The notes: generated by a model from the letters alone, not told the origin. A stretch of 8,556 nucleotides of DNA from Bacteroidota bacterium (GCA_947499775.1 CANMPY010000054.1:1-8556); one strand, 5' to 3'. Counted from the first letter of the stretch, positions 1-7,596 are shown. Numbers and translations: made by a program.

Positions 1-662
1 TTAGAAAAATCTGTTTTTATTTTTTTAGCATCATAATTCCCTTCGCCAATCATGGCTACTCTGTGTTTAATCCCTTTTACCTCGAAATTAATGATTTCAT
101 GGTTACCCAATGCAAAAGGGCTATCAGCCAAAAGGTCATAGCTTTCGGCTAAAAAAGTATTGGGGCTAATTTCAGGCAAGGCTACGGTAATATGTTTCCA
201 ATTTTCGGGCTTAATAAAACTAATTTTGCAAAGCTGATTTTGATATCCTTCGGCATACATAAATACCGATACTCCGTGCAAAAAAGCTTGAAAATTATCG
301 ATATAACTTGTTCGCACACCAGGTTCGAAGGCATACACTTCATACGAAATTTTAAGTTTCGAAATCCCTTTTTTGAACTTAACCCTCCATGTATTTTTAG
401 TCTGCTTATCTATTGCCAAGTTCGGCCCATCAGATTGAGCATTGATTCGATCTACATGTCGCGAAAATTCTCTAATTTTATAGGATCCGGGAGTCCATAC
501 CGGCATTACAATATCTGTATAGATTCCGCTTGGTTTATCTATTTCTAAATCAACCCGAACATAGTGGGTTTCTGGTTTTGGAAACGATACGGTATAGATT
601 ACTTCTCCCTGCATAACATTAGCTATACTTAATAAAAATATGAATAAATTAAGCCTTTTCAT
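1..662 (-). CDS. M61-family peptidase (glycyl aminopeptidase-like), N-terminal part, truncated by window edge
   Basis: The reading frame opens with ATG at 662 and stays open for 220 codons to the window edge, so the C-terminus is missing. Residues 1-19 (MKRLNLFIFLLSIANVMQG) look like a signal peptide, so the product is probably exported. Residues 20-200 resemble the N-terminal beta-rich domain of M61 peptidases: a Y-x-V-x-F-P start near 23-28, then PVWTPGSYKIREFSRHV at 54-70, the most recognisable block of the family, and a conserved Y-E-V-Y/F-E strand near 107-113. Known members continue with a zinc HEXXH catalytic domain and usually a PDZ domain; both would lie outside this window, so activity cannot be judged. 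There is no Shine-Dalgarno sequence. A weak -7-like TATTTTCG lies at 670-677, without a clear -33 partner. The gene follows the PspC/GIN gene after 179 bases. Family call is good; substrate is unknown. Confidence 0.85.
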   Translation of the reverse strand, partial: MKRLNLFIFLLSIANVMQGEVIYTVSFPKPETHYVRVDLEIDKPSGIYTDIVMPVWTPGSYKIREFSRHVDRINAQSDGPNLAIDKQTKNTWRVKFKKGISKLKISYEVYAFEPGVRTSYIDNFQAFLHGVSVFMYAEGYQNQLCKISFIKPENWKHITVALPEISPNTFLAESYDLLADSPFALGNHEIINFEVKGIKHRVAMIGEGNYDAKKIKTDFS

Positions 663-841
663 GGCAGCACGAAAATACGGTTTTGATTGGAGATTTAGGC
701 GATGTTTGGCTTTGCTCTTTTAATGGCTGATTCAAGCAATAAGGATTAGAACAAAGCAACAAATTAGATAGATGCTATAATAATGTGTGCTATAATCCTT
801 AGCCCACGGTTTAGAACATAGATTATTTTAGATTATTATTC
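663..841. other. AT-rich intergenic spacer with short repeats
   Basis: This spacer separates the PspC/GIN gene stop from the M61 peptidase start. No coding frame or convincing rho-independent terminator is visible. It holds two short direct repeats: TGCTATAAT at 773-781 and 788-796 (15-base period), and TAGATTATT at 819-827 and 829-837 (10-base period). AAGGATTA at 741-748 is an exact inverted match to TAATCCTT at 793-800, but the 44-base loop makes a functional hairpin doubtful. It probably contains the promoter of the peptidase gene, but I could not find a good TTTG/TAnnTTTG pair. Confidence 0.5.
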
Positions 842-2950
842 TTACATCCCCACTTGCCTAATTTTGCTTACCCCAGAGCTATTCACTTCCAGAGTCGGAT
901 TTCCCATATATTCTAATTTGCAAGCGCCCGATAGTTTTCCGCTTATGGTTTTGGCTGGCCCTATAATAGTCTCGTTAGCGCCCGATAAATTAATGTTTAC
1001 ACTATGTGCAGTTAAACTTTTACACTCAACATGTGAGGCTCCCGACCCTTCAAATTTTATAGTTTTAGCATTGCCAGATATATCCAAATAACACACCCCA
1101 CTTATGTCCACATTAATTTCATTGTATTCGGCATCTATTGTGGCTTTGGAAGCACCGCTCAATTCAAGGTTGAGTTCCTCTCCGCCAAAATGAGCAATTT
1201 TACAAATGGTAACGCCCGATAGTTTTACACCTGCCAATAGAGGCATCGTGATAATAACTTTTGGACGGGTTTTAAAATTAAAATGATCTTCATCCAAATC
1301 AATCACCAATTCATTGTTTGACTGATTAATTTCTAAATGTTTTATAATATTGTCAGGCCCTATTTTTTGAATAGTATATGAGGTTCCATTCCGTATTTCC
1401 ACATCTATATTTCCTATAGCTTCTATATGGGTAAAGTTAGAATAATTGTGTAACCCTGCACTTCCCAATGGAATTGAATCGGGGCAAGTGGGACAAAACA
1501 AATTACCTTTAAGAAACACCAAAGCATTTGGTTTATCCTTTGTTTCATCAGCATAGTATGTAATATTTTGGCCTTCTACATTCACACCCATTTTTTGGAT
1601 AGATTTATCTAGCGTAAACGATTTCCCATTGGGTATTAAAATTAAATATTCCACTTTTTGCCCACGGAATAATCCTGTTTTTTCAAAATAATTTCCTGTT
1701 TTTAAAGTCAGTTCATTGCCTGAAAACACGTAGGTAGCTCCATTTTTTTCAGCCTGCGCACGGGCGTGTGTCGAGTTTTTTCCATTGGCCGATTGGGTAC
1801 TTGTAATGTGAACCAAACTATCATCGGATGATGAAATAGTTACATCAATACATCCCATAAAGTAATCGTCATCGTTAAACGTTGATTTGATAATTAGTGG
1901 TGCAGTTAGCACTTCTGTTTTTTCGGAAGAAACCGTTTCAAATGACTTAAAATTTTGTAATCCAAGATAAATAAAATAAATAAGTACAGGTATAGTAGCT
2001 ATCCAAATCCAGCCCAACACTCTACGGATGGGTTTGTAATTTACATGGGTACTAAAGCCAAATTTTAAAAGCCCGGTAAGTATTGCAAATAAAGGAATAG
2101 ATATAAATAATCCCACTAATATTTTAAACGTTAAAAACTCCCATCCGGCATCAAAAAAATTGGGGATCCGACTCATCATAACATCATTATCATTAAAAAC
2201 AAAACTGGAATTGCTGGTAATAAGTGCTATTAGAGTTCCCGATAAAATTAAGAGTATAATAAAACCTATAAAGAGGGCAATTCCTTTAAAAATAACTTTA
2301 AATATTGGTGAAAGGCTACTGAAAATATCGCCTATCTTTTGTCCAAAGTTTTGGGCTTTGAGGTTTTGCTCCACTTTTCCGGCTTCAGTTTTTACCCTAT
2401 TTATTATATTGTCCAAAGTTGGGGCTTCACCCCGCATTTCCAATTTTTGGGCTGTGGTTATGGCTTCGGGAACAATTACCCACATTATAAAATAAAGCAG
2501 AAACCCTATCCCCATCACAAAAAACAGAAACACCCAAATTAACCTTACAATAACCGGATCAATATTAAAAAAATTGGCAATGCCCGAACACACTCCACCA
2601 AATACTTTGTTGTCGGTATCACGGTATAGGCGTTTGCGAACTGTATCGTTTGGAGCTGCCGATTGCTTTGGTTTATCTTCAGCATTTTCGGAATCTTCAA
2701 ACTCGCCAGGATTTCCCATGGCTTTTTTTACAAATTCAACATCTTCAATAGTGGCCGATACTTTTCCTGCGGTGCGTTCCATTAACATTTCGGCCAATCG
2801 GGCTTCAATGTCGTTGATAATCTCTTTACCATTTTCAGTATTAGCAAAGGTTTCTTCAATTTGATGGATGTATGGCTTTAATGCTTCATATGCATCTTCT
2901 TCCATTTTAATAGCGTAGCCGCCAAGGTTAATTGTAATAATTTTGTCCAT
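842..2950 (-). CDS. PspC-domain / GIN-domain (DUF2807) multi-pass membrane protein
   Basis: A 702-residue envelope protein of a layout widespread in Bacteroidota. Residues 1-90 form a helical, acidic cytoplasmic-type domain with an I-N-D-I-E-A-R-L-A-E motif at 45-54. Residues 105-162 are a PspC domain (R-L-Y-R-D, then GGVCSGIANFF at 118-128, D-P-V-I-V-R-L-I-W and a hydrophobic segment ending in V-P). Further membrane segments lie near 217-245, 272-296 and 311-330. The remainder is a soluble, probably periplasmic part: a beta-rich region at 345-480, then a GIN/DUF2807-type domain at about 500-697. Seven S-G-A/V turns there (578, 598, 617, 636, 656, 674, 692) recur every 17-20 residues, as expected of a right-handed beta-helix. 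A CPTC pair lies at 486-489. The start is 11 bases after the PadR gene, so the two are almost surely co-transcribed. PspC proteins elsewhere act in membrane-stress responses; the role here is inferred, not shown. Confidence 0.9.
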   Translation of the reverse strand: MDKIITINLGGYAIKMEEDAYEALKPYIHQIEETFANTENGKEIINDIEARLAEMLMERTAGKVSATIEDVEFVKKAMGNPGEFEDSENAEDKPKQSAAPNDTVRKRLYRDTDNKVFGGVCSGIANFFNIDPVIVRLIWVFLFFVMGIGFLLYFIMWVIVPEAITTAQKLEMRGEAPTLDNIINRVKTEAGKVEQNLKAQNFGQKIGDIFSSLSPIFKVIFKGIALFIGFIILLILSGTLIALITSNSSFVFNDNDVMMSRIPNFFDAGWEFLTFKILVGLFISIPLFAILTGLLKFGFSTHVNYKPIRRVLGWIWIATIPVLIYFIYLGLQNFKSFETVSSEKTEVLTAPLIIKSTFNDDDYFMGCIDVTISSSDDSLVHITSTQSANGKNSTHARAQAEKNGATYVFSGNELTLKTGNYFEKTGLFRGQKVEYLILIPNGKSFTLDKSIQKMGVNVEGQNITYYADETKDKPNALVFLKGNLFCPTCPDSIPLGSAGLHNYSNFTHIEAIGNIDVEIRNGTSYTIQKIGPDNIIKHLEINQSNNELVIDLDEDHFNFKTRPKVIITMPLLAGVKLSGVTICKIAHFGGEELNLELSGASKATIDAEYNEINVDISGVCYLDISGNAKTIKFEGSGASHVECKSLTAHSVNINLSGANETIIGPAKTISGKLSGACKLEYMGNPTLEVNSSGVSKIRQVGM

Positions 2951-2961
2951 TGTAATGCGAT

Positions 2962-3288
2962 TTATTTTTGGGTTGTTTTATTTACGGAGAAATTCAAATC
3001 TCTCCAGGTTTCATCTAGTTCTTTTAAAAATTCACGGCCTTCTTCCGTCAATAAAAAATATTTTCTTGGTGGGCCCTGTACCGATTCTTTCCAAGTATAT
3101 GCTAGCAATCCTGCATTTTTTAAACGGGTTAAAAGCGGGTATAAAGTTCCTTCTACCACTATTAAATGGGCTTCCTTTAGTTCGGTTAAAATATCGGAAG
3201 CATATATTTCTCCACGGTTTATTATAGCCAGAATACAATATTCCAATATTCCTTTCCGCATTTGTGATATGGTGTTTTCTACGTTCAT
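2962..3288 (-). CDS. PadR-family transcriptional regulator
   Basis: A 108-residue winged-helix repressor of the short PadR type. It begins MNVENTISQMRKGILEYCIL, a start highly typical of Bacteroidota members. The winged-helix core runs through Y-A-S-D-I-L near 29-34, the recognition-helix region EGTLYPLLTRLKNAGLL at 46-62, and the wing with GPPRKYFLLTEEG at 72-84. ATG at 3288 is chosen because the family start falls exactly there; the in-frame ATG at 3336 would add 16 unrelated residues and lie inside the operator palindrome. No C-terminal dimerisation extension beyond helix 4 is present, normal for this subgroup. It is the first gene of a two-gene unit with the PspC/GIN gene and has a palindromic site over its own promoter, so it likely represses both. 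The inducing signal is unknown. Confidence 0.93.
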   Translation of the reverse strand: MNVENTISQMRKGILEYCILAIINRGEIYASDILTELKEAHLIVVEGTLYPLLTRLKNAGLLAYTWKESVQGPPRKYFLLTEEGREFLKELDETWRDLNFSVNKTTQK

Positions 3289-3299
3289 ATATTGTGATG

Positions 3300-3332
3300 C
3301 AAAGATATATGTTTTAAATTGTACTATGCAAT
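3300..3332 (-). promoter_or_regulatory. Predicted Bacteroidota-type promoter of the PadR-PspC/GIN unit
   Basis: Read on the minus strand, TATCTTTG at 3307-3300 matches the Bacteroidota -7 consensus TAnnTTTG exactly. ATTG at 3332-3329 fits the -33 TTTG element with one mismatch, at a 21-base spacing from the -7 box. The -7 box ends only 11 bases before the PadR ATG at 3288, so the 5' leader would be very short. No Shine-Dalgarno sequence is present. Prediction from consensus only. Confidence 0.6.
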
Positions 3333-3341
3333 ACATAGTAC
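3321..3341. promoter_or_regulatory. Candidate PadR operator (perfect 8-bp inverted repeat)
   Basis: GTACTATG at 3321-3328 and CATAGTAC at 3334-3341 are exact reverse complements separated by five bases (CAATA). The site overlaps the predicted -33 element and adjoins the -7 element of the PadR promoter. PadR repressors bind dyad-symmetric sites in their own promoters, so an autoregulatory operator is the natural reading. The symmetry is seen directly; binding is inferred. Confidence 0.65.
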
Positions 3342-3384
3342 TATAAAAATATTACTTTTTAGACGAACGACGATTTATTATCGT

Positions 3385-3504
3385 TCACTGTCGGGTAACA
3401 TTTCGGCTTAAATAAAGTGCTGTAAGCCCTGCCAACATTAGCATTAAGGCAGTAATTGATGCTGTATTTTTAAAGGTCTTGGCTAAAATCTCAACCGAAC
3501 TTTT
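3385..3504 (-). pseudogene. Possible relic of an FtsX-type ABC permease C-terminus
   Basis: Within the gap between the Asp-box gene and the PadR promoter, one minus-strand frame stays open for 39 codons and ends in TGA at 3385-3387. It reads K-S-S-V-E-I-L-A-K-T-F-K-N-T-A, then a hydrophobic stretch ALMLMLAGLTALYLS, then R-N-V-T-R-Q. The pattern S-x-E-I-x-x-x-T-F-x-x-T followed by a membrane helix and a basic end resembles the last transmembrane helix region of FtsX/MacB-like permeases. In-frame stop TGA at 3505-3507 closes it upstream, while a neighbouring frame there reads L-F-A-E-K, which could be its frameshifted continuation. No start codon or ribosome site fits a real small protein. A short inverted repeat (GAACGA 3365-3370, TCGTTC 3381-3386) overlaps its end. 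It could be chance; treat as tentative. Confidence 0.3.
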
Positions 3505-3571
3505 TCAGCAAATAGGCCTAAGTAAAAATGACAAAAACTTGGTGATGGACTTGTGATTTCTATTAAATTGC

Positions 3572-5995
3572 CTACAATTTCAATATTCTTTTTGAAAACA
3601 AATCCTTACCTATTTGAATATTTAAGATATAAACGCCTGTAGATAAACGAGAAATATCGAGTGAGGAATGGGCTCCAACCGTATTGCCATAAACGAGTTC
3701 ACCCTTGGTACTGTATATGTAAACATTAGCGTTCATCAAAGCCTTATTATCACCAATGCTAAGATTAAGATGGCTTTCTATCGGATTATTGAATTGTATT
3801 TTTGGTGCATTAAAGTTGGCAACCAAAATTCCAGTTGAAGGACTATAATTTTTGAATTGCGACTTAAACACGCCTCTCCCATGGGTAAATATATAAATAA
3901 CACCATTTTTTGGATGCGATACAATTTTATGAATCGGAACATTTGGAACCGCAGTCTCTTTGCTCCAAGTAACGCCACCGTTAGCCGTAGTATATAATCC
4001 AAAATCAGTACCTGCTAATATTACATTACTATCACTCGAATTAACTTCCACACAATTTACCGGAAGCGAAACAGGCAAATTGCCACTGATATTAATCCAA
4101 GTAGGGGTATCACTTTCGGCACGTTTCAATTTCCAAACTCGAGGTTTTGTATTAATATCCGACATCGAAATATAAACGGTATTAGGATCGTTAAGGCTCA
4201 CTTTTATACAGTTTATTACCGAGCCTTTTGCTAAGGCAGGAGCCGTATTAGTTAAATCCACTTCTTTTTGTACCATTGAATTGGCTTTCTTACTTCTATA
4301 AAGGGTGTTTCCTCCGCCACCAAAATAAACGGTAGGGTCTTTTTCATAACTCATTCCCATTGACAATACAATTTTATTTAGCGGTAAAGTAAGATCTCGC
4401 CAACTGTTGCCTGAATTTGAAGAAGCTAAAATTTTAGTTTTTGACAGCACATAAATCTGATTGCCATCCAAAGGATTTACTTCAATAGGATTTATAAACC
4501 AATAGGTATTGGTTCCGGGAGGTGTAATGATAGTTTCGTTACCAAAATCAGAATCTAAGCGACGCAATGCTCCATTTTGATAGGAGGCATAAACATAAAA
4601 CGGGGCTTCAGATGAAAAGGCACAATACGAGCCGTCACCTCCCAAAGCCTTGCTAAAATTAAATCCATCATAAGCATGCGTCCCATTATCTTGAGTGCCT
4701 CCAATAAACGATTCGGAGCTAAATGGATGAATATTACCGGTATAAAATTGAGTTATATTTAAGTCGTTATTGAGGGAAACATTATTTGTAAAAAGGGTAT
4801 TAGCATTGTAACGATACACTCCGCCATCGTTTCCTATCAAAAGGGATTTTCCACTTGGGTAAAATGCGCTTGATTGATAATCGGCATGGCTTGCTTTTAT
4901 TTCTTTCCATGTAACACCTCCATCAATTGACCCAAGCCCTTTTACCGAAATTGATAGCACGATATTAGTATCCTTTGGGCTAACGGCTGTATTAAAACAA
5001 TACCAAGCCCACGAATAAGTCCCTGTTATTGTTGGGCTCGTCATTTTTTTCCAACTTTGGCCATGATTGGATGTTTTATAAATTCCAACCAAGGCTGTAC
5101 CCCCTGTATTTACCATTTGGCAATAGGCCACTTTTGGATAGGTTTTGCAGTAACTCATGCTTATTCGACCTATTCCGGTTGTAGGCAAAACCCCCGAAAA
5201 TCGCGTAAATTTCATGCTTGTATCTTCTGTTGCACTAATCAAACCATACGCTTCTAAGCCAAACCAAATGGAAGAATCTTGATAGGTAACAATTTCATGA
5301 ATTGCTTTCGAACTTGGATAAACAACTTTAAATGTGCTTCCATTATTGATACTTCTATACAGCCCCCCATTAGCAACCCCTACATACAAGGTTGAGCTAT
5401 CCGTTTTTGAAAACTCAACATCCCAAATGGTACTAAAGGCAGTATTTGACGCAGTTGAAGCTAATTGGTTAAACGTAAGCCCTCCATCAATTGATTTAAA
5501 AATACCAGCGCCAGACAAGTCAGCCGAATTACCAGTTCCCTCTCCCGTACCATAGTAAATTTCATTGGCATTAAATGGATTTTGAGTAATGCAGGTTATG
5601 GCCATTGAAACGTTGTGTTCATTGATAGCTTTCCAACTTTGCCCGCCATTGTTAGATACCCATAATCCACCAGAAATTCCACCAGCAAAAATATGAGAGC
5701 TATCCTTGGCATCAATTAATAAAGCCCTTACTCTCCCAGCCACGTCCTTCGGACCCATTTCGGTTATATAGCTAAGTACATCGGTACCTTTTTTATAAAG
5801 CGCATCTTGTTTCTGCCACGAATTGCGTAAGCCATAATAGCTAATGCCATCAATAGGATTTTTCATGGCAACCAATTGCTCATGCCATCCAGGATCTTGC
5901 ATTATTTTATTAGGTTTTGAAGCTCTGAATTGCGACACTAATACAGCGATGCTCGCAAAAACTATAAGAAAAAAAAGGAATTTAAAATTTTTCAT
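3572..5995 (-). CDS. T9SS-secreted Asp-box (BNR/VPS10-like) beta-propeller protein
   Basis: An 807-residue exported protein. Residues 1-21 are a basic-hydrophobic signal sequence (MKNFKFLFFLIVFASIAVLV core). The body carries Asp-box (S-x-D/N-x-G-x-T/S-W/F) hairpins near 114, 168, 215, 309, 356, 526 and 671, for example SIDGGVTW at 356-363, plus blade-like repeats such as GNDGGVYR at 388-395 and GGTQDNGTH at 432-440. This is typical of sortilin/VPS10-like and exo-alpha-sialidase-like propellers. Residues about 733-807 match a T9SS type A sorting domain: N-P-I-E at 737-740, V-Y-I-Y-S-T-K-G-E-L near 758-767, L-D-I-S-R-L-S-T-G-V-Y-I-L at 779-791 and a basic end K-R-I-L-K-L. No FRIP motif of true sialidases is visible, so a catalytic role is not supported; adhesion or binding is as likely. 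The tail predicts export through the outer membrane and release or surface attachment. It lies 74 bases after the isomerase gene, with a possible promoter of its own. Confidence 0.88.
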   Translation of the reverse strand: MKNFKFLFFLIVFASIAVLVSQFRASKPNKIMQDPGWHEQLVAMKNPIDGISYYGLRNSWQKQDALYKKGTDVLSYITEMGPKDVAGRVRALLIDAKDSSHIFAGGISGGLWVSNNGGQSWKAINEHNVSMAITCITQNPFNANEIYYGTGEGTGNSADLSGAGIFKSIDGGLTFNQLASTASNTAFSTIWDVEFSKTDSSTLYVGVANGGLYRSINNGSTFKVVYPSSKAIHEIVTYQDSSIWFGLEAYGLISATEDTSMKFTRFSGVLPTTGIGRISMSYCKTYPKVAYCQMVNTGGTALVGIYKTSNHGQSWKKMTSPTITGTYSWAWYCFNTAVSPKDTNIVLSISVKGLGSIDGGVTWKEIKASHADYQSSAFYPSGKSLLIGNDGGVYRYNANTLFTNNVSLNNDLNITQFYTGNIHPFSSESFIGGTQDNGTHAYDGFNFSKALGGDGSYCAFSSEAPFYVYASYQNGALRRLDSDFGNETIITPPGTNTYWFINPIEVNPLDGNQIYVLSKTKILASSNSGNSWRDLTLPLNKIVLSMGMSYEKDPTVYFGGGGNTLYRSKKANSMVQKEVDLTNTAPALAKGSVINCIKVSLNDPNTVYISMSDINTKPRVWKLKRAESDTPTWINISGNLPVSLPVNCVEVNSSDSNVILAGTDFGLYTTANGGVTWSKETAVPNVPIHKIVSHPKNGVIYIFTHGRGVFKSQFKNYSPSTGILVANFNAPKIQFNNPIESHLNLSIGDNKALMNANVYIYSTKGELVYGNTVGAHSSLDISRLSTGVYILNIQIGKDLFSKRILKL

Positions 5996-6003
5996 TCGAT
6001 AAA

Positions 6004-6036
6004 CAAAAATAATGAAAAATCAGTATTTACCCTAAA
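6004..6036 (-). promoter_or_regulatory. Weak candidate promoter of the Asp-box protein gene
   Basis: On the minus strand TATTTTTG at 6011-6004 matches the TAnnTTTG -7 consensus. TTTA at 6036-6033 is a one-mismatch -33 element with a 21-base spacer, the same spacing as the PadR promoter. The box ends eight bases before the ATG at 5995. The gap is AT-rich, so a chance match is possible. Confidence 0.35.
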
Positions 6037-6069
6037 TGGACAATACAGAATTTCATCATTTATTAGCCT

Positions 6070-7593
6070 TTAATGCACACGCTCAACTTTAATCATCTTA
6101 TCGCCAACTCCTAATTTATGAACGCTTTCCAACCCGTTTACAACATAGCCTATTATGGTATATCGGCCATCTAAATGAGGTGTTGGGCAATGCGTAACAA
6201 ACCATTGACAGCTTTCAGTATCCTGGCCTGCAGATGCCAAACCTACTGCGCCTGTCGAATAAGTTAAGCTTGAAAATTCGCTTCGTATAGTATAATCTTG
6301 ACTTCCAAAACCATCGCCTCGCGGGCAACCACCTTGAAGTACAAAGTTGGGAACCATACGATGAAAATATTTTCCATTATAAAATCCTTCATCCACTAAT
6401 TTCAAAATCGAGGCTACAGATCCTGGAGCTTCATTCACATTCATCTGAATAATAAAATCGCCAGCATTAGTGGTAACCTTTATTTTTTGATCGTGTTTAA
6501 TGGTAGCTACAAAATCCCAATCAATTGGATGATTCCATTTGGGTTCTAGTTTGGTATAAATCGAATTCGACTCCTTAGCTTTTACCTTGGCTATATCAAT
6601 AAATGCCTCCATTTCTTGTGGGAGCTTTAAGCTAGTCTGCATTTCAATTAATTGATTAATTAAAGAGGATGGCAAGGTTATTTGTTTATCTAAAATGGCA
6701 TTTGCAATAATACTTAATACGCCCTCATCGCCTTCTTTAATTACAGTAAGAATGGATTGATAAAAATCATCAACAAGTGCTTCATCAAATCCTTTTGAGT
6801 TTCTACATTTTATGAGGGATTCAATGGCCGCTGACTTTACAGCTGGTAATGTATTTTGCATCAAAATGGTATTGATGGCTGCAAACATGCTCGAATTATT
6901 TTCCATGATCTGCAATTGCCAAATCATATCATAAATTGGGTTACTAGGTGTTAGTTTAATACTAGAATTACTACAATCGGCTGATCTTAATACATTAACC
7001 TTGGCGGGATTGTAGGTTATTTCGGGAGTTGCTTGAATAGTTTGGCATGATTTTGCTATTAAATCACTATATGCCAATTGAACGGCAGGATAAACCGATC
7101 CACTCCTATTCATTAACACAGAACATTCAATTGAATCATAACTCGTCTTATAATTTGAAAGCACCTTATATATGGAAATAGCCTTTAAGCATTCTGAATT
7201 ATCGGCTAATTTTGGATTCAAATTTATATAATTCAAAAGCATTGGATATAAAATTTGCGAATCTTTAGCAGTAATATTCGCTCTACCAAGAGAAATAATG
7301 AGAGGAATAGCAATATCGGATGGCCATGCACCAAGGCTGTTTAAGTCTATTAATTTAAAACCGTTTGAGTCTATTCTGTGTGGAGTTCGTGCTAAGTACC
7401 ATGCGGCATAAAACTTATTTTCAGCATTAGAAGCGTTCAAAAATTTAATCATTTTTGGCGTGAACGATTTTTTACCTACCCCTTTTAGCATAGCCAAGTA
7501 TATGCATTCAGCATATAAGGCTTGATTACTATAATTACTGTCTATTAATAAATTTACCTTCGATTTTGTGATGCATTTACCTATTGCTTGCAA
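6070..7593 (-). CDS. HEAT-repeat/cyclophilin peptidyl-prolyl isomerase, C-terminal part of a frameshifted gene
   Basis: This frame is open from just after stop codon TGA (7594-7596) to TAA at 6070 and can only start at a TTG (7593), in mid-domain, so it is best read as the second part of the gene that begins at 7958. Residues 1-345 (counted from the TTG) are helical and HEAT-like. Residues about 370-507 are a cyclophilin-type isomerase domain: T-N-A-G-D-F near 375-380, E-G-F-Y-N-G at 402-407, FHRMVPNFVLQGG at 410-422 with the catalytic Arg at 412, the substrate-pocket Phe and Gln at 417 and 420, C-Q-W-F at 462-465, and LDGRYTIIG at 474-482. The Trp of human cyclophilin A is His and its late His is Tyr, common bacterial variants. 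The active site looks intact. Members of this family fold exported proteins in the periplasm. There is a 74-base gap to the Asp-box gene. Confidence 0.85.
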   Translation of the reverse strand: MQAIGKCITKSKVNLLIDSNYSNQALYAECIYLAMLKGVGKKSFTPKMIKFLNASNAENKFYAAWYLARTPHRIDSNGFKLIDLNSLGAWPSDIAIPLIISLGRANITAKDSQILYPMLLNYINLNPKLADNSECLKAISIYKVLSNYKTSYDSIECSVLMNRSGSVYPAVQLAYSDLIAKSCQTIQATPEITYNPAKVNVLRSADCSNSSIKLTPSNPIYDMIWQLQIMENNSSMFAAINTILMQNTLPAVKSAAIESLIKCRNSKGFDEALVDDFYQSILTVIKEGDEGVLSIIANAILDKQITLPSSLINQLIEMQTSLKLPQEMEAFIDIAKVKAKESNSIYTKLEPKWNHPIDWDFVATIKHDQKIKVTTNAGDFIIQMNVNEAPGSVASILKLVDEGFYNGKYFHRMVPNFVLQGGCPRGDGFGSQDYTIRSEFSSLTYSTGAVGLASAGQDTESCQWFVTHCPTPHLDGRYTIIGYVVNGLESVHKLGVGDKMIKVERVH

Positions 7594-7596
7594 TCA
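7581..7596 (-). other. Frameshift site inside the isomerase gene
   Basis: Minus-strand sequence here is AATGATTGCAAGCAATAGG. The upstream frame reads N-D-C-K-Q-stop; the downstream frame reads stop-L-Q-A-I-G. Adding one T to the TT pair gives N-D-L-Q-A-I-G-K and fuses the two frames into one of about 629 residues. A classical -1 slippage at the upstream AAAAAT would run straight into TGA, so programmed frameshifting is unlikely. It is either a real inactivating mutation or an assembly or sequencing error. Confidence 0.75.

Noticed and set aside
192..548. Plus-strand 118-codon open frame
   Set aside because: Lies opposite the M61 peptidase, which has clear family motifs and a signal peptide; the plus-strand product resembles nothing I recognise.
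741..800. Inverted match AAGGATTA / TAATCCTT as a terminator or attachment site
   Set aside because: The 44-base loop and AT-rich context make a chance match likely; there is no T run or mobile gene nearby.
864..1091. Plus-strand 75-codon open frame
   Set aside because: Antisense to the regular repeats of the GIN domain; the minus-strand protein explains the bases fully.
2160..2864. Three plus-strand frames opposite the PspC domain
   Set aside because: They are antisense to the recognised PspC and N-terminal domains; no motif or start context supports them.
3289..3336. Longer PadR start at 3336
   Set aside because: It adds 16 residues not seen in the family and would place the start inside the operator and upstream of the -7 element.
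3365..3386. Inverted repeat GAACGA/TCGTTC as a terminator
   Set aside because: Six-base arms around a ten-base loop and no T run after it on the minus strand; not a convincing terminator.
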